Of a stretch of 64,000 nucleotides of DNA, positions 12,182 through 21,472 are shown piece by piece. The DNA lies in NCBI RefSeq assembly GCF_013141865.1, contig NZ_RCST01000001.1, positions 2,480,001 to 2,544,000 on the forward strand. Direction: 5' to 3'. The stretch's first letter is position 1. The number at the start of each line of letters is the position of its first letter. The DNA is from Methylomonas sp. ZR1 (GTDB lineage Bacteria; Pseudomonadota; Gammaproteobacteria; Methylococcales; Methylomonadaceae). The position numbers and the translations under genes were made by a program. Under the pieces are notes generated by a model. That model saw only the letters and a list, made by a program, of their open reading frames with translations, searched no databases and was not told the origin of the DNA.

Positions 12182-12322
12182 ATGAAAATTGCACTTGTCG
12201 CTATGGCCGGAGTCACTATCGGGGCACTGATAGCTATTTCAGCTTTTCAATTATTGAAAGTCATTTTTCAAGAAATGTACAAAATGGCAGCTGAAGCTTG
12301 GTATAGCCCCGAACAACATTAA
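12182..12322 (+). CDS. Small membrane protein, 46 residues
   Basis: A very strong ribosome-binding site (AGAGGAGG) lies seven bases before the ATG. The product begins MKIALVAMAGVTIGALIAIS and has one hydrophobic helix at residues 3-25. An amphipathic segment (LLKVIFQEMYKMAAEAW) follows, and the protein ends in YSPEQH. This pattern suggests a single-pass inner-membrane microprotein. I do not recognise a family. A terminator-like hairpin precedes it and a clear terminator follows at 12414-12447. Confidence 0.65.
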   Translation: MKIALVAMAGVTIGALIAISAFQLLKVIFQEMYKMAAEAWYSPEQH

Positions 12323-12413
12323 AGCGGCCCGTATACATCCTTGCGGACGGGTTAAGTAACAGGCGAAAACCAGCCCTTCGCTCGTCCCCCAGCTTTAATG
12401 CCCATACTCAAAA

Positions 12414-12447
12414 AAAATGCCCCGCCAGTTTCCCGACGGGGCATTTT
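12414..12447. terminator. Bidirectional terminator between small protein gene and BI-1 gene
   Basis: AAAATGCCCCG and CGGGGCATTTT pair perfectly around a 12-base loop, with A/T runs on both sides. It serves the converging 12182 (+) and 12517 (-) genes. Confidence 0.85.
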
Positions 12448-12516
12448 CTTTATCAACGTTGCTCTAACAGTCCGCTTTGTCTAGCACGCAAAGTGATAAG
12501 GTATTTGACCGAATTA

Positions 12517-13185
12517 TCAGTCGTTACCACCGAATACGCCCAACAGTTGCAGTAAGCTGGTGAACAGGTTGTAGATGGACACGTACAATGACACGGTAGC
12601 TAAAATGTAGTTGGTTTCGCCGCCGTGGATGATTTCACTGGTTTGATACAAAATCATACCGGACATCAACAATACGAACATCGCGGAAACCGCCAACGAC
12701 AGCGCGGGCACCGAGAACAGTAACGCAGCCAAACCCGCGAAGAACGCTACCAGAACCCCCACCATCAGGAAGCCGGCCATAAAACTAAAATCCTTGCGGG
12801 TGGTCAAGGCATAGCCTGACAAGCCAAGGAAAATCACGCCGGTACCGCCCAGTGCGGTTAAAATCAGTTCATGACCGTTGCTGAACGCATGAATATACAT
12901 GTTTAAAATCGGCCCCAAGGTCATCCCCATGAAACCGGTCAATGCAAACACAAACACCAAGCCCAAAGCACTGTTACTGAAACGGGTGGTTAAAAACAGC
13001 AGGCCGAAATAGCCTACCATGGTGATAATCAAGCCCGGATGCGGCAAATCCAGCGTCATGGCTACCGCAGCCATAGCGGCGCTGAACAGCAAAGTCATCG
13101 ATAGCAATAAATAAGTATTCTTTAAAACCTTATTGGTCGCCAGTATGCCGGCTTCCGAACGAGCAGTTGCAGTATTTAAACGCAT
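12517..13185 (-). CDS. Bax inhibitor-1 family inner-membrane protein
   Basis: This 222-residue protein has seven predicted hydrophobic segments and the BI-1/YccA signatures TYLLLSMTLLFSAAMA near the N-terminus, GFMGMTLGPILNMY in the middle, and a C-terminal LYVSIYNLFTSLLQLLGVFGG. E. coli YccA interacts with the FtsH protease, and other relatives are pH-gated calcium leaks. The role here is inferred only from the family. It is a single gene, divergent from the globin-lapD operon. Confidence 0.92.
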   Translation of the reverse strand: MRLNTATARSEAGILATNKVLKNTYLLLSMTLLFSAAMAAVAMTLDLPHPGLIITMVGYFGLLFLTTRFSNSALGLVFVFALTGFMGMTLGPILNMYIHAFSNGHELILTALGGTGVIFLGLSGYALTTRKDFSFMAGFLMVGVLVAFFAGLAALLFSVPALSLAVSAMFVLLMSGMILYQTSEIIHGGETNYILATVSLYVSIYNLFTSLLQLLGVFGGND

Positions 13186-13311
13186 GATCAGTTATCCTCT
13201 CAAAGTTACAAGTAATGCTATGACCGCGCAACGGCCCTGGAGTTTCAAGGCATTGTCGGTACCGTCTGCTAGTATACCTAAAGAAATTGCACATACGAGG
13301 TTAAATAGGAC

Positions 13312-13704
13312 ATGAGCCCCACCCCCTACGAGTTAATCGGCGGCGAGAATGCGTTGCGCAGCCTGGTCGACAGATTCTACTTTTACATGGATATTCTGCC
13401 GGAAGCCCAGGGCATCCGGGCCATGCATGCCCCCAGCTTGGCAAGCGCCAAAGACAAATTATTTAAGTTCTTCTCCGGCTGGCTGGGCGGCCCCAATTTG
13501 TTTATCGAAGAATTCGGCCATCCCATGCTACGCGCCAGACACTTTCCGTTTCAAATTGGCGAATCGGAGCGCGATCAATGGATGTTATGCATGAACAAGG
13601 CTTTGGACGAAATTGAGACAGACCCACGCCTGCGCGAAAACATCCGAACCGCCTTACAACAACTCGCGACGCATATGATCAATCAAGAAGCCACGGGAAG
13701 CTGA
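13312..13704 (+). CDS. Group 2 truncated hemoglobin
   Basis: This 130-residue globin begins YELIGGENALRSLVDRFYFYMD, followed by the trHb2 hallmark segment GWLGGPNLFIEEFGHPMLRARHFPF. The His of RARHF is the proximal heme ligand and the Trp in DQWMLCM is the conserved G8 tryptophan. Such proteins bind O2 or NO and are often linked to NO or peroxide detoxification. The stop is five bases before the lapD start, so the globin is probably co-transcribed with it. That suggests an oxygen or NO input near a c-di-GMP biofilm switch, although coupling may only be transcriptional. Confidence 0.93.
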   Translation: MSPTPYELIGGENALRSLVDRFYFYMDILPEAQGIRAMHAPSLASAKDKLFKFFSGWLGGPNLFIEEFGHPMLRARHFPFQIGESERDQWMLCMNKALDEIETDPRLRENIRTALQQLATHMINQEATGS

Positions 13705-13709
13705 GCCAA

Positions 13710-15614
13710 ATGTCATTATCCAAACAATTGTTAATCCTGATATCGGCGCTGTTTTTGATGATTTTCAGTGTCAATTTCGCATTGAGCGTCAACAACATCA
13801 AGGACTATCTGGAAGGCGAATCAAAAAACCATGCCCAAGATACGGCCACCTCGCTGGGTCTATCGCTTAGCCCTTACATGGTTGATAACCGCGACCCGGT
13901 GATTAAAACCATGATGAGCGCCATTTTTGATATGGGTTATTACAAGGAGATCAGGCTGGTCGACGCCGACAACAAAGAGTTGGTAGCCCTGAGCAGCGAC
14001 AAACGCATAGAAGGCGTGCCGGACTGGTTTACCGAACTGCTGCCCATGACATCCGCCACCGCCGAAAGCGAAATCAGCTCGGGCTGGAACATGAGCGGCG
14101 TGATCTACGTGACAGTCAACTCCGGCTATGCCTATTTAAAACTGTATGAACAAGCCAAATCCGGATTTTATTATTCCCTGGCGGCATTTTTACTATCCAT
14201 TGCCCTGTTAGCCTTGTTATTGCGCGTCACCCTGGCATCGCTAAGTAGAATCGATTTACTGGCTCAGCAGATCAGCGACGGCCATTTCGAAAGCATCGAA
14301 GCCTTGCCCTGGACCCGCGAAGTGCGCAACGTGGCGGCATCAATGAACACCATGTCGCATAAGATCAAAACTACGATAGCAGCGTTGCATGGCAAGCTGG
14401 ATCAAATGGGCGCCAGCCTGTTACGCGATGACTTGACCGGGCTGTATAAAAAGTCCGTGTTCGAAACCGACATGAAAAATTTGGCATTGGAAGACGCCGA
14501 TGCTTTTGTGGTTTTGATTAAAATCGATAGTTTGGTTGATCTGGTCAAAGAGCGCGATAGCGACGTGATCGATCAATTCTTACAAGCGTTTGCCGCCATC
14601 CTGGGAAAAATCGCCGATCTGGCTGGAGCACAAGCCGGCAAAGCTTATCGATTCTACGGCGCCGAATTTGCACTCGTGCTGAAGCTTGGGAATTCGGAAC
14701 AATTGGAAGAGTTGATGAAAACCTTGAGCAACGAAGTAACCGAATTAGGCGAACGTTACCAAAAAACCGATTTGGCCCACATTGGCGTGGTTGCTTTCAA
14801 TCCGCTGCTGACCACCGAAATTTTATTGGAAGCCGCCCACGAAGCTTATGAACAAGCGCATCTGATCGGCACTAACAGTTATTTCATCCGCACCGGCGAT
14901 AATTTTGCGCGTGATATTGCCACCTGGAAGGACTTGGTCTTCGATTGCGTCGATAACGACGGTTACTCGGTTTGGTATATTGGCCAGATCGCCGCATTCA
15001 GTAGCGGCGAACTGTTGATGGAAGAGGCTTTCATTCAGGTACACGATAAACAGGGCGGCCTGGTGGCCATCGGTCCATTCATCTCGATTGCCGAAAAATT
15101 CGCCAAAATCGTCGATCTGGATAAAGGTGTGATACGCATCGCGCTAGATCATATTCAACACAATCACATCGAGCACGCCATCGCCGTCAACGTATCGACC
15201 CGCACTATCAAAAACAGCGATTTCCGGCTCTGGTTGGAAAAACTGATCAAACAAAATCCGGCGGAAGCCAAAAAACTGGTGTTCAGTTTGTCGGCTTATG
15301 CCGTCGTCAAGGATATAGACGCCTATCAGGCCTTCATCGAAACCGTGCATCATTGGGGCGCCAGGGTGATGATCAAACGCTTCGAAACCCAATCCATGTC
15401 GGCGGAATTGGTCAAACGCCTGAAACCCGACTTTATTCGCCTGGCCCGCGACATCGGTAACGGCATCGACAGTTCCTCGCAAAAACACGCTTTTGTGCAA
15501 ACCATGCAAGAAATTTCCACATTGCTGGATATTTCGATCTTGGCGGAAAACGTGCAATCGGATCAGGATTATCGCCGCTTAAAGGCGATAGGAATCGTCG
15601 GTGCCAGCCGTTAA
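13710..15614 (+). CDS. lapD: LapD-like c-di-GMP receptor (degenerate GGDEF-EAL)
   Basis: This 634-residue inner-membrane protein has TM1 at about 5-27, a periplasmic LapD/MoxY-type domain to about 150 and TM2 at about 153-173. A HAMP segment (LLAQQISDGHFESI) follows, then GGDEF-like and EAL-like domains. The GGDEF signature is degraded to YGAEF, and EAL is replaced within ELLMEEAFIQVH. Synthesis and hydrolysis are therefore unlikely, as in known LapD receptors. LapD binds c-di-GMP inside the cell and sequesters the protease LapG in the periplasm. The overlapping downstream gene is lapG, which makes the assignment firm. No LapA-type adhesin gene is in the window. Confidence 0.93.
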   Translation: MSLSKQLLILISALFLMIFSVNFALSVNNIKDYLEGESKNHAQDTATSLGLSLSPYMVDNRDPVIKTMMSAIFDMGYYKEIRLVDADNKELVALSSDKRIEGVPDWFTELLPMTSATAESEISSGWNMSGVIYVTVNSGYAYLKLYEQAKSGFYYSLAAFLLSIALLALLLRVTLASLSRIDLLAQQISDGHFESIEALPWTREVRNVAASMNTMSHKIKTTIAALHGKLDQMGASLLRDDLTGLYKKSVFETDMKNLALEDADAFVVLIKIDSLVDLVKERDSDVIDQFLQAFAAILGKIADLAGAQAGKAYRFYGAEFALVLKLGNSEQLEELMKTLSNEVTELGERYQKTDLAHIGVVAFNPLLTTEILLEAAHEAYEQAHLIGTNSYFIRTGDNFARDIATWKDLVFDCVDNDGYSVWYIGQIAAFSSGELLMEEAFIQVHDKQGGLVAIGPFISIAEKFAKIVDLDKGVIRIALDHIQHNHIEHAIAVNVSTRTIKNSDFRLWLEKLIKQNPAEAKKLVFSLSAYAVVKDIDAYQAFIETVHHWGARVMIKRFETQSMSAELVKRLKPDFIRLARDIGNGIDSSSQKHAFVQTMQEISTLLDISILAENVQSDQDYRRLKAIGIVGASR

Positions 15615-16272
15615 CAAGGGCGCACTCAACGCTGCCAAAATCGCTATTATCGCCTTCAGCCTGTGTTTCGGCATTGTGCTGGCAGCCGGCCTGTTAATCG
15701 ATCAGAGTCTGCTGGATAGAGTCGAAAAAAAATACGGTGCGGCCGCCAAGCAACGTTTTGTGGACTGGCAAAGTTTGATCGAGAACGGCAAGAGCTGGCC
15801 TGAAGCAGAGAAATTGGAGCGGGTGAATAACTTTTTCAACGGTAACGTCGAGTTTGTTGACGATATTATCCTGTGGCAAAAAACCGATTACTGGGCGGCA
15901 CCTACCGAGTTTCTGGCTAAAGGCGCCGGCGATTGCGAAGATTACTCAATCGCCAAATATTTTACTTTGGTAGAAATGGGCGTCGATGAAAGTAAACTGC
16001 GGATTACCTACGTCAAGGCTTTGGAACTGAATCAGGCGCACATGGTATTAACCTATTTCGACTCGCCGCGCGCGGTACCCTTGGTGCTGGATAATCTGAA
16101 GCCGAGCATAGTCCCCGCTACGCAGCGCAGCGACTTGCAGCCCGTATACAGCTTTAACGGTACCGGCTTATGGCTTGCCAAAAGCAAAGGCTCCGGGCAA
16201 CATGTCGGCGGTTCGGACCGCTTAAGCATGTGGACCGAGCTTAAATTAAGAATGCTGGAATCACCTTTTTGA
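15601..16272 (+). CDS. lapG: LapG-type periplasmic cysteine protease
   Basis: This 223-residue bacterial transglutaminase-like cysteine protease (DUF920) starts at a GTG that overlaps the end of lapD by 14 bases. An N-terminal hydrophobic segment (residues 12-32) directs export. The catalytic triad is visible: Cys112 in GDCEDYSIAKYF, His147 in NQAHMVLTYF and Asp164 in LVLDNL. Known LapG cuts the N-terminus of the LapA adhesin and releases biofilm cells when c-di-GMP is low. The adjacent DCED also matches the calcium-binding motif of the family. Confidence 0.95.
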   Translation: MPAVNKGALNAAKIAIIAFSLCFGIVLAAGLLIDQSLLDRVEKKYGAAAKQRFVDWQSLIENGKSWPEAEKLERVNNFFNGNVEFVDDIILWQKTDYWAAPTEFLAKGAGDCEDYSIAKYFTLVEMGVDESKLRITYVKALELNQAHMVLTYFDSPRAVPLVLDNLKPSIVPATQRSDLQPVYSFNGTGLWLAKSKGSGQHVGGSDRLSMWTELKLRMLESPF

Positions 16273-17003
16273 ACAAGCAAACCGCCTCCTTACCTTACAA
16301 GCTGCGCCGCAGCAGCCGGGCCAAAAACACCCGCATCGTGGTCACCGCCGACAAAATAGAAGTGGTAGCCCCGCTCAAAGTGTCCGAACGGCACATTCAG
16401 GATTTTGTGCATGCCCAAAAAGACTGGATAGAAGCCGCACTAAAGCGCGTCGCCGGCAGAGTGCAAACCGCCGCCCCCAAGCTAGCACCAATCGAGTATC
16501 GGGATGGCGCGCATATACCGTACCAAGGCCGCCGCTTACCGCTAAAAATCACCACCGGCAAAGCCAAAACGGTCCGCATCGAATTGCTGAACGACGAGAT
16601 GTTTTGGGTGAAATTACCGGTTGGGATTGCCGATGAACAACACTCCGCACTGATCCAGCAAGCTTTGATCCGCTGGATGAAAAACCAGGCCAAACAGCAT
16701 GTCCAGCAATGGGTCGATCTGCACGCACCGCACTTTGCCCTGTTTCCGCGCAGCATCCGCATCAAAACCCAAAAAAGCCGCTGGGGCAGCTGCGGTCCGC
16801 AAAACGACATCAATATGAATTGGCTACTGCTGCTGGCTCCGGCCGCCGTTTTGGAATACGTGGTAGTCCACGAACTTTGCCACATCAAACACAAAAATCA
16901 TTCTCCGGCTTTTTGGCAATTGGTTGGCGAACACCTACCCGACTTTAAACAACGCCGGCTCTGGCTAAAACAGCACGGCGCCAGCGTGATGCAAGGCTTG
17001 TAA
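16269..17003 (+). CDS. YgjP-like M48/DUF45 metallopeptidase
   Basis: This 244-residue protein has the zinc-protease motif VVVHELCHIKHKNHSPAFW (His201, Glu202, His205, third ligand probably His211) and the family segment KSRWGSCGPQNDINMNW. It starts at a TTG overlapping the lapG stop by four bases, so translation is coupled. The function of YgjP-like proteins is not settled. No signal peptide is seen, so it is probably cytoplasmic. Confidence 0.9.
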   Translation: MNKQTASLPYKLRRSSRAKNTRIVVTADKIEVVAPLKVSERHIQDFVHAQKDWIEAALKRVAGRVQTAAPKLAPIEYRDGAHIPYQGRRLPLKITTGKAKTVRIELLNDEMFWVKLPVGIADEQHSALIQQALIRWMKNQAKQHVQQWVDLHAPHFALFPRSIRIKTQKSRWGSCGPQNDINMNWLLLLAPAAVLEYVVVHELCHIKHKNHSPAFWQLVGEHLPDFKQRRLWLKQHGASVMQGL

Positions 17004-17482
17004 TGCTGAAAAAGTTGGGATTTTATATATTTGCGGCACTGTTTATCTTTGCGGGGCAATTTTTAGTCCATCAGGATTTGGTCAGCGGCACCCCGCCACC
17101 CATAGTGCAAACCACGCTGACCGGCGAAAACCCCATGCCACGCATAAATAAAGGACCGGCTGTGTTGTATTTCTGGGCGGAATGGTGCGGGATATGCCGA
17201 AGTATGCAGGGCAGCGTCAGCAACATAATGCGGGATTATCCGGGCTTGACGGTAGCGGTGCGCTCCGGAGACGACAGCAAATTACAAAACTATCTAAACG
17301 ACAAACAACTGAACTGGCCGGTTGTGAACGACAACAGCGGCAATCTCGGTCAACGCTATGGGATTAGAGGCGTGCCGGCTGTATTTTTTATTAACGCCAC
17401 CGGCGAGATTGTCTTTACGACAGTAGGCTATACGTCGGAATGGGGTATGCGTTTTAGACTTTGGCTGGCAGGATTGAGCTGA
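17003..17482 (+). CDS. Membrane-anchored thioredoxin-like protein (ScsD/TlpA type)
   Basis: This 159-residue protein has an N-terminal membrane anchor (residues 4-22) and a periplasmic thioredoxin fold. The active site is WAEWCGICRSM (Cys62, Cys65) and the cis-proline is in GVPAVFFINATGE. It resembles the copper-sensitivity suppressor ScsD and TlpA-like disulfide reductases. Its start overlaps the upstream stop by one base, making it the last gene of the lapD operon. Confidence 0.88.
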   Translation: MLKKLGFYIFAALFIFAGQFLVHQDLVSGTPPPIVQTTLTGENPMPRINKGPAVLYFWAEWCGICRSMQGSVSNIMRDYPGLTVAVRSGDDSKLQNYLNDKQLNWPVVNDNSGNLGQRYGIRGVPAVFFINATGEIVFTTVGYTSEWGMRFRLWLAGLS

Positions 17483-17505
17483 TTTTATCGAGGAAACAAT
17501 CCGGA

Positions 17506-17895
17506 TTAATGATCGGCTTGTTCAGCCAAATCACCCAGGGCCGCCAATTCCCGCTCCAGCAACTCGCTATCGCCCAGGTTGAGTTCCACCAATCGGCGTA
17601 AGTTGGAAATGCTGTCTATATCGATATGCACGCATTTAAAACCCACCCTGTTGGCATCGGCATGAGTTGCCGCCACTTCCATGCTGATACTGATTTCTTC
17701 GGATAAGTCGAATTTCAAGTTATATAAGGTATCGGCCTGACCGGCTAAGGGCTGCTCACAATCCAACAGGCAACCGCGCAGGGACAGATCAATAATTTTG
17801 CAAGGATAGGTTTGCCCCGAACCGGTTAACACAGCCCCTGTATGGTAAAAAATCCTATGAAAACGGCGTTTATCATCGCTTTTTTCAAATGTCAT
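17506..17895 (-). CDS. PilZ-domain protein
   Basis: About 129 residues from an ATG four bases after the FHA gene stop; an upstream in-frame start would overlap that gene by 41 bases. The c-di-GMP-binding pattern is present in an N-terminal DDKRRFHRIFYH (RxxxR-like) and in KIIDLSLRGCLLDC (D/NxSxxG). It is thus a probable c-di-GMP effector. With LapD nearby, this is the second c-di-GMP receptor in the stretch, though on the opposite strand. Confidence 0.85.
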   Translation of the reverse strand: MTFEKSDDKRRFHRIFYHTGAVLTGSGQTYPCKIIDLSLRGCLLDCEQPLAGQADTLYNLKFDLSEEISISMEVAATHADANRVGFKCVHIDIDSISNLRRLVELNLGDSELLERELAALGDLAEQADH

Positions 17896-17899
17896 ACGC

Positions 17900-18544
17900 T
17901 TAATCCAAGAAAAATTGCATTGAGGTACTATCAACGACAATCACATCGTTGCGTTGCAACTGTACGGTGCGGTCGCCTAAGGGCTCATCGTTAATCGCCA
18001 GCCCCTCATGCCCTTGCAAGGCGGAAAGGAAATAGCCGTCCTTGCGTCTGGCTATCACAATAACCCCTGCGCCTTCGTGGCCCAGGCGGGTCATGGCTTT
18101 CTTCAAGCGCAGAATTCGACCGATATGGATGCCGTTCAATACTTGCAAATTGGCTTCGGGGGATTTGACGGCATCTTCCAGCTTTTCATTTAAGGCCCGC
18201 ACGTCTGCATCGCCAAAGTCGGCTGGCGTCGATACCAGGACTTTTTCCGAAAATTCATCGGTCGTGTTGTAGACGATATAGTGCTTGCCGATATTGATGA
18301 TGTCGTTGTTTTGCAGACTCCATTCTTTGGTGTGCTGATCGTTGACCAACAGCGGAAATTTTTCGTTCAATTGCTTGAGAACGCAATTGCCATCTTTAAT
18401 CACGGCAACGGCATGCGCGGGCGCGACGGCAAGACTATCAACCACTAGGTCATTGGTTTCATCACGACCAATATGCACTACACCAGAATCAAAAACACCT
18501 GTATGGATTGCATTGTCTTTAAAATAAACGGTAAATTTCGCCAT
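17900..18544 (-). CDS. FHA-domain protein
   Basis: This 214-residue cytoplasmic protein has two FHA-like beta-sandwich stretches. The first begins HTGVFDSGVVHIGRDETNDL and continues with APAHAVAVI. The second, C-terminal one has RLGHEGAGVIVIARRKDGYF and ALQGHEGLAINDEPLGD. FHA domains bind phosphothreonine. The kinase partner is not evident here. It forms a two-gene unit with the PilZ protein. Confidence 0.75.
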   Translation of the reverse strand: MAKFTVYFKDNAIHTGVFDSGVVHIGRDETNDLVVDSLAVAPAHAVAVIKDGNCVLKQLNEKFPLLVNDQHTKEWSLQNNDIINIGKHYIVYNTTDEFSEKVLVSTPADFGDADVRALNEKLEDAVKSPEANLQVLNGIHIGRILRLKKAMTRLGHEGAGVIVIARRKDGYFLSALQGHEGLAINDEPLGDRTVQLQRNDVIVVDSTSMQFFLD

Positions 18545-18794
18545 CTCTGTTGTTCAAGTAATCCCTGCGCCCGGCTAGTAGTATAGCCATTAAAGCCAAG
18601 CTTGCAGATTAATCAATAATTATTTTGATATTACATTATTTTTTAAATCCAAACCTATGATAGCCAAAGACTATTTGCATGCTTCTAACACGTCCGCGGT
18701 GCCCGAATAAATAAAAATATACAGTCGCCAAGCGGCGCGCCATGTGGCAACATCCACGGTTAGACTTTCCCATCAATACATTAAGTCATCGATC

Positions 18795-20924
18795 ATGAAT
18801 CCAACTCAGCCCCATGCACCAAGCGAGCCCTTGATTTCGCAAGACATCTATATTGCCGGTGTCGACGAGGGTAACGGTAAATCCTTGATCATGTTGGCCA
18901 TCATCGAAATGTTGTCCGGCTACGCCGACAATATCGGTTTTTTTCGGCCCATTATTCAAAGCGATACCGACAAAGACGATTTGATTCAATTCATTAGCCA
19001 CCGCTATCAGCTCTCCACACCCTACGATGCCATGTATGGATGTACCAGCGCGGAAGCCAGGCAGCTCTTGGCAAACGAACAGTACGACGAACTGCTGAAA
19101 ACCATTCTGGCTAAATACCGGGCCTTAAAGGCCCGTTGCGATCATGTGCTCTGCGTCGGCAGCGACTATCGACACGGCAACGCCATTTCCGAATTCGATT
19201 TCAACGCCGATGTCGCCAACAATTTGGGCTGCCTGATGATGCCGGTTATGCAGGGCGAAAATCGTAGCGACGAACAAATTTTAAATGGTTTGGCCAGCCT
19301 GAAACATTCCATGCACGAGCACGATTGCGAATCGCTGGCCACAGTCATCATCGGGGTCGCGCAAAATCAAATTGCCAGCCTGCGCCACAGCTTGAATCAT
19401 TCCACTGAATTTCCGGTGTACGTGGTGCCCGCCGAATCGTCCCTGGAAAAACCTACCGTCGGCAATATTGCCAAGGTTATCGGCGCTAAAGTGTTTTCCG
19501 GCGAAAACGCCACCATGAGCCGCGAGGTGTACCACTACAAAGTGGCGGCCATGTTGGTGCCGGACTTTCTGGACTATGTGGAAACCGGCGACTTGATCAT
19601 CACGCCTGGCGATAGATCGGACATCATCATGGCCAGCCTGATGGCCTACAACTCCAGTAACTATCCGCAAATCGCCGGCTTGATATTAACCGGCCACCAA
19701 CAGCCTGCCCCGCAAGTGCAAAAATTGATCGATGGCCTGGGCGGCACACCGTTTGCGGTACTCGGCGTCGATTCCGACACCTTCACCACGGCTATGCAGG
19801 TCAGCCAGGTCACCGCCCGCCTGCATTCGCAAGATGACCGCAAGATCGCCACCGCGCTGGGACTAATCGAAAGTAACATGAATATGGTGGAACTGCGGCT
19901 GCGGCTGTGCAGCAAGGTTTCGCATAAAATCACGCCGCTGATGTTCGAGTACGATCTGTTGCAGCGCGCCAAAGCCAAGAAGCAGCATATCGTGCTACCG
20001 GAAGGCAATGAAGAGCGGATTCTGCGCGCGGCAGAGATTTTGCTGCTGCGCGATGTCGTGAAAATCACCCTACTGGGTAACGAAGCCGAGATCCGGCAAA
20101 AAATTCAGGCCATGGCTTTGAAGATGGACAATGTCAACATCATCGACCCGATTAAATCGGATCTGCGGCCCTTGTTCGCGGAAACCTATTACCAAGCCCG
20201 CAAGCATCGATGCATTGTTTACGATACTGCCTTCGACCTAATGGCCGATCCCAGCTATTTCGGCACCTTGATGATTCATCTTTCTTATGCCGACGGCATG
20301 GTCTCCGGCGCGGTGCATTCGACGCAACATACCATTCGTCCGGCCTTCGAAATCATCAAAACCAAACCGGGCGCGTCCATTGTTTCCAGCGTGTTTTTCA
20401 TGTGCCTGGAAGATCGCGTATTGGTCTATGGCGATTGTGCGGTGATTCCCAACCCCAACGCTGCGCAATTGGCCGACATCGCGATCAACGCCGCCGAAAC
20501 GGCACGCATGTTCAACATCGAGCCGCGCGTTGCCATGCTGTCCTACTCCACCGGTGAATCCGGCAAGGGCGAAGCGGTGGACAAAGTCAGAGACGCCGTC
20601 AAAATCGCTCAAAGTCTGCGTCCGGACCTACAGCTGGAAGGCCCGATGCAATACGATGCCGCCGTGGACGCCAGCGTTGCTAAAACCAAACTACCCGACA
20701 GCCAAGTTGCCGGCCGGGCCACAGTATTGATTTTTCCGGACCTGAATACCGGCAACAACACTTATAAAGCGGTACAGCGTTCCTCCGGCGCAATCGCTGT
20801 CGGCCCCATCCTGCAAGGCTTGAACAAACCGGTCAATGATTTGAGCCGCGGCTGCACCGTGACAGACATCGTCAACACCGTCGTCATCACCGCGATTCAA
20901 GCCCAAGAAGCCGACAAAACATGA
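18795..20924 (+). CDS. pta: Phosphate acetyltransferase
   Basis: This protein of about 709 residues interconverts acetyl-CoA and acetyl phosphate. It has the long enterobacterial architecture: an N-terminal P-loop-like domain (IAGVDEGNGKSLIMLAII), a central DRTGG domain, and the C-terminal PTA catalytic domain from about KKQHIVLPEGNEERILRAAE onward. The catalytic stretch includes GMVSGAVHSTQHTIRPAF. The frame extends 17 codons upstream to 18744, but the ATG at 18795 fits the family better. It overlaps the next gene by four bases and is followed by ackA, forming an acetate/acetyl-phosphate module. Confidence 0.95.
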   Translation: MNPTQPHAPSEPLISQDIYIAGVDEGNGKSLIMLAIIEMLSGYADNIGFFRPIIQSDTDKDDLIQFISHRYQLSTPYDAMYGCTSAEARQLLANEQYDELLKTILAKYRALKARCDHVLCVGSDYRHGNAISEFDFNADVANNLGCLMMPVMQGENRSDEQILNGLASLKHSMHEHDCESLATVIIGVAQNQIASLRHSLNHSTEFPVYVVPAESSLEKPTVGNIAKVIGAKVFSGENATMSREVYHYKVAAMLVPDFLDYVETGDLIITPGDRSDIIMASLMAYNSSNYPQIAGLILTGHQQPAPQVQKLIDGLGGTPFAVLGVDSDTFTTAMQVSQVTARLHSQDDRKIATALGLIESNMNMVELRLRLCSKVSHKITPLMFEYDLLQRAKAKKQHIVLPEGNEERILRAAEILLLRDVVKITLLGNEAEIRQKIQAMALKMDNVNIIDPIKSDLRPLFAETYYQARKHRCIVYDTAFDLMADPSYFGTLMIHLSYADGMVSGAVHSTQHTIRPAFEIIKTKPGASIVSSVFFMCLEDRVLVYGDCAVIPNPNAAQLADIAINAAETARMFNIEPRVAMLSYSTGESGKGEAVDKVRDAVKIAQSLRPDLQLEGPMQYDAAVDASVAKTKLPDSQVAGRATVLIFPDLNTGNNTYKAVQRSSGAIAVGPILQGLNKPVNDLSRGCTVTDIVNTVVITAIQAQEADKT

Positions 20925-21448
20925 TATATAAAACGCTATCAAGCAGTTTGCTGTTTTGCCTTCTAAGCTTTAATTTACAGGCACAGACCCGCATCGCCAT
21001 CCTGGATTTTGAATTGAAAGACCTGACACTGGCTCCCGGCGTCCCCGCCGAATTGCAAAGAACCGCGTCGATCAAACCGCTGCTGGAACAAGAATTAGCC
21101 CGCGCCGGCTATCTAATCGTAGCCATACCGCACCAGGCACAGCAAGCCGCCAATAGCGGCGTTGGCTATTTGTTCGACCATGCCGACGCCGCCGCGCAAC
21201 TTGGCAAGCTATACCACGCCGACTACATTTTGGTGGGGCGGCTACACAAACCCAGCTTTTTATTCGCATATCTAATGGGGCGTTTGGTCAAGGTAGACAA
21301 TGGTAGATTGGTCGGCGATTACATTGCCGAATCCAAAGGCCCCAACGCCAGCCTGACCATCAAAGCCGTGGAAAGCCTGACCACGAAAATCGACCATGAT
21401 CTGGAGCGCCGCTACAGCCCACCGCCACCGGCGAAGCTTGTACATTAA
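20921..21448 (+). CDS. DUF2380/DUF3280-type secreted protein between pta and ackA
   Basis: This 175-residue protein has a signal peptide (LLFCLLSFNLQAQT), then TRIAILDFELKDLTL and ADYILVGRLHKPSFLFAYL, typical of DUF2380/DUF3280 proteins. The family fold resembles periplasmic or outer-membrane assembly factors that start with IAVLDF, but the function is unknown. The start codon overlaps the pta stop and the stop lies 24 bases before ackA. It is therefore locked into the acetate operon. Confidence 0.75.
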   Translation: MIYKTLSSSLLFCLLSFNLQAQTRIAILDFELKDLTLAPGVPAELQRTASIKPLLEQELARAGYLIVAIPHQAQQAANSGVGYLFDHADAAAQLGKLYHADYILVGRLHKPSFLFAYLMGRLVKVDNGRLVGDYIAESKGPNASLTIKAVESLTTKIDHDLERRYSPPPPAKLVH

Positions 21449-21472
21449 TCACCCCACCCTTTTACGATATTC

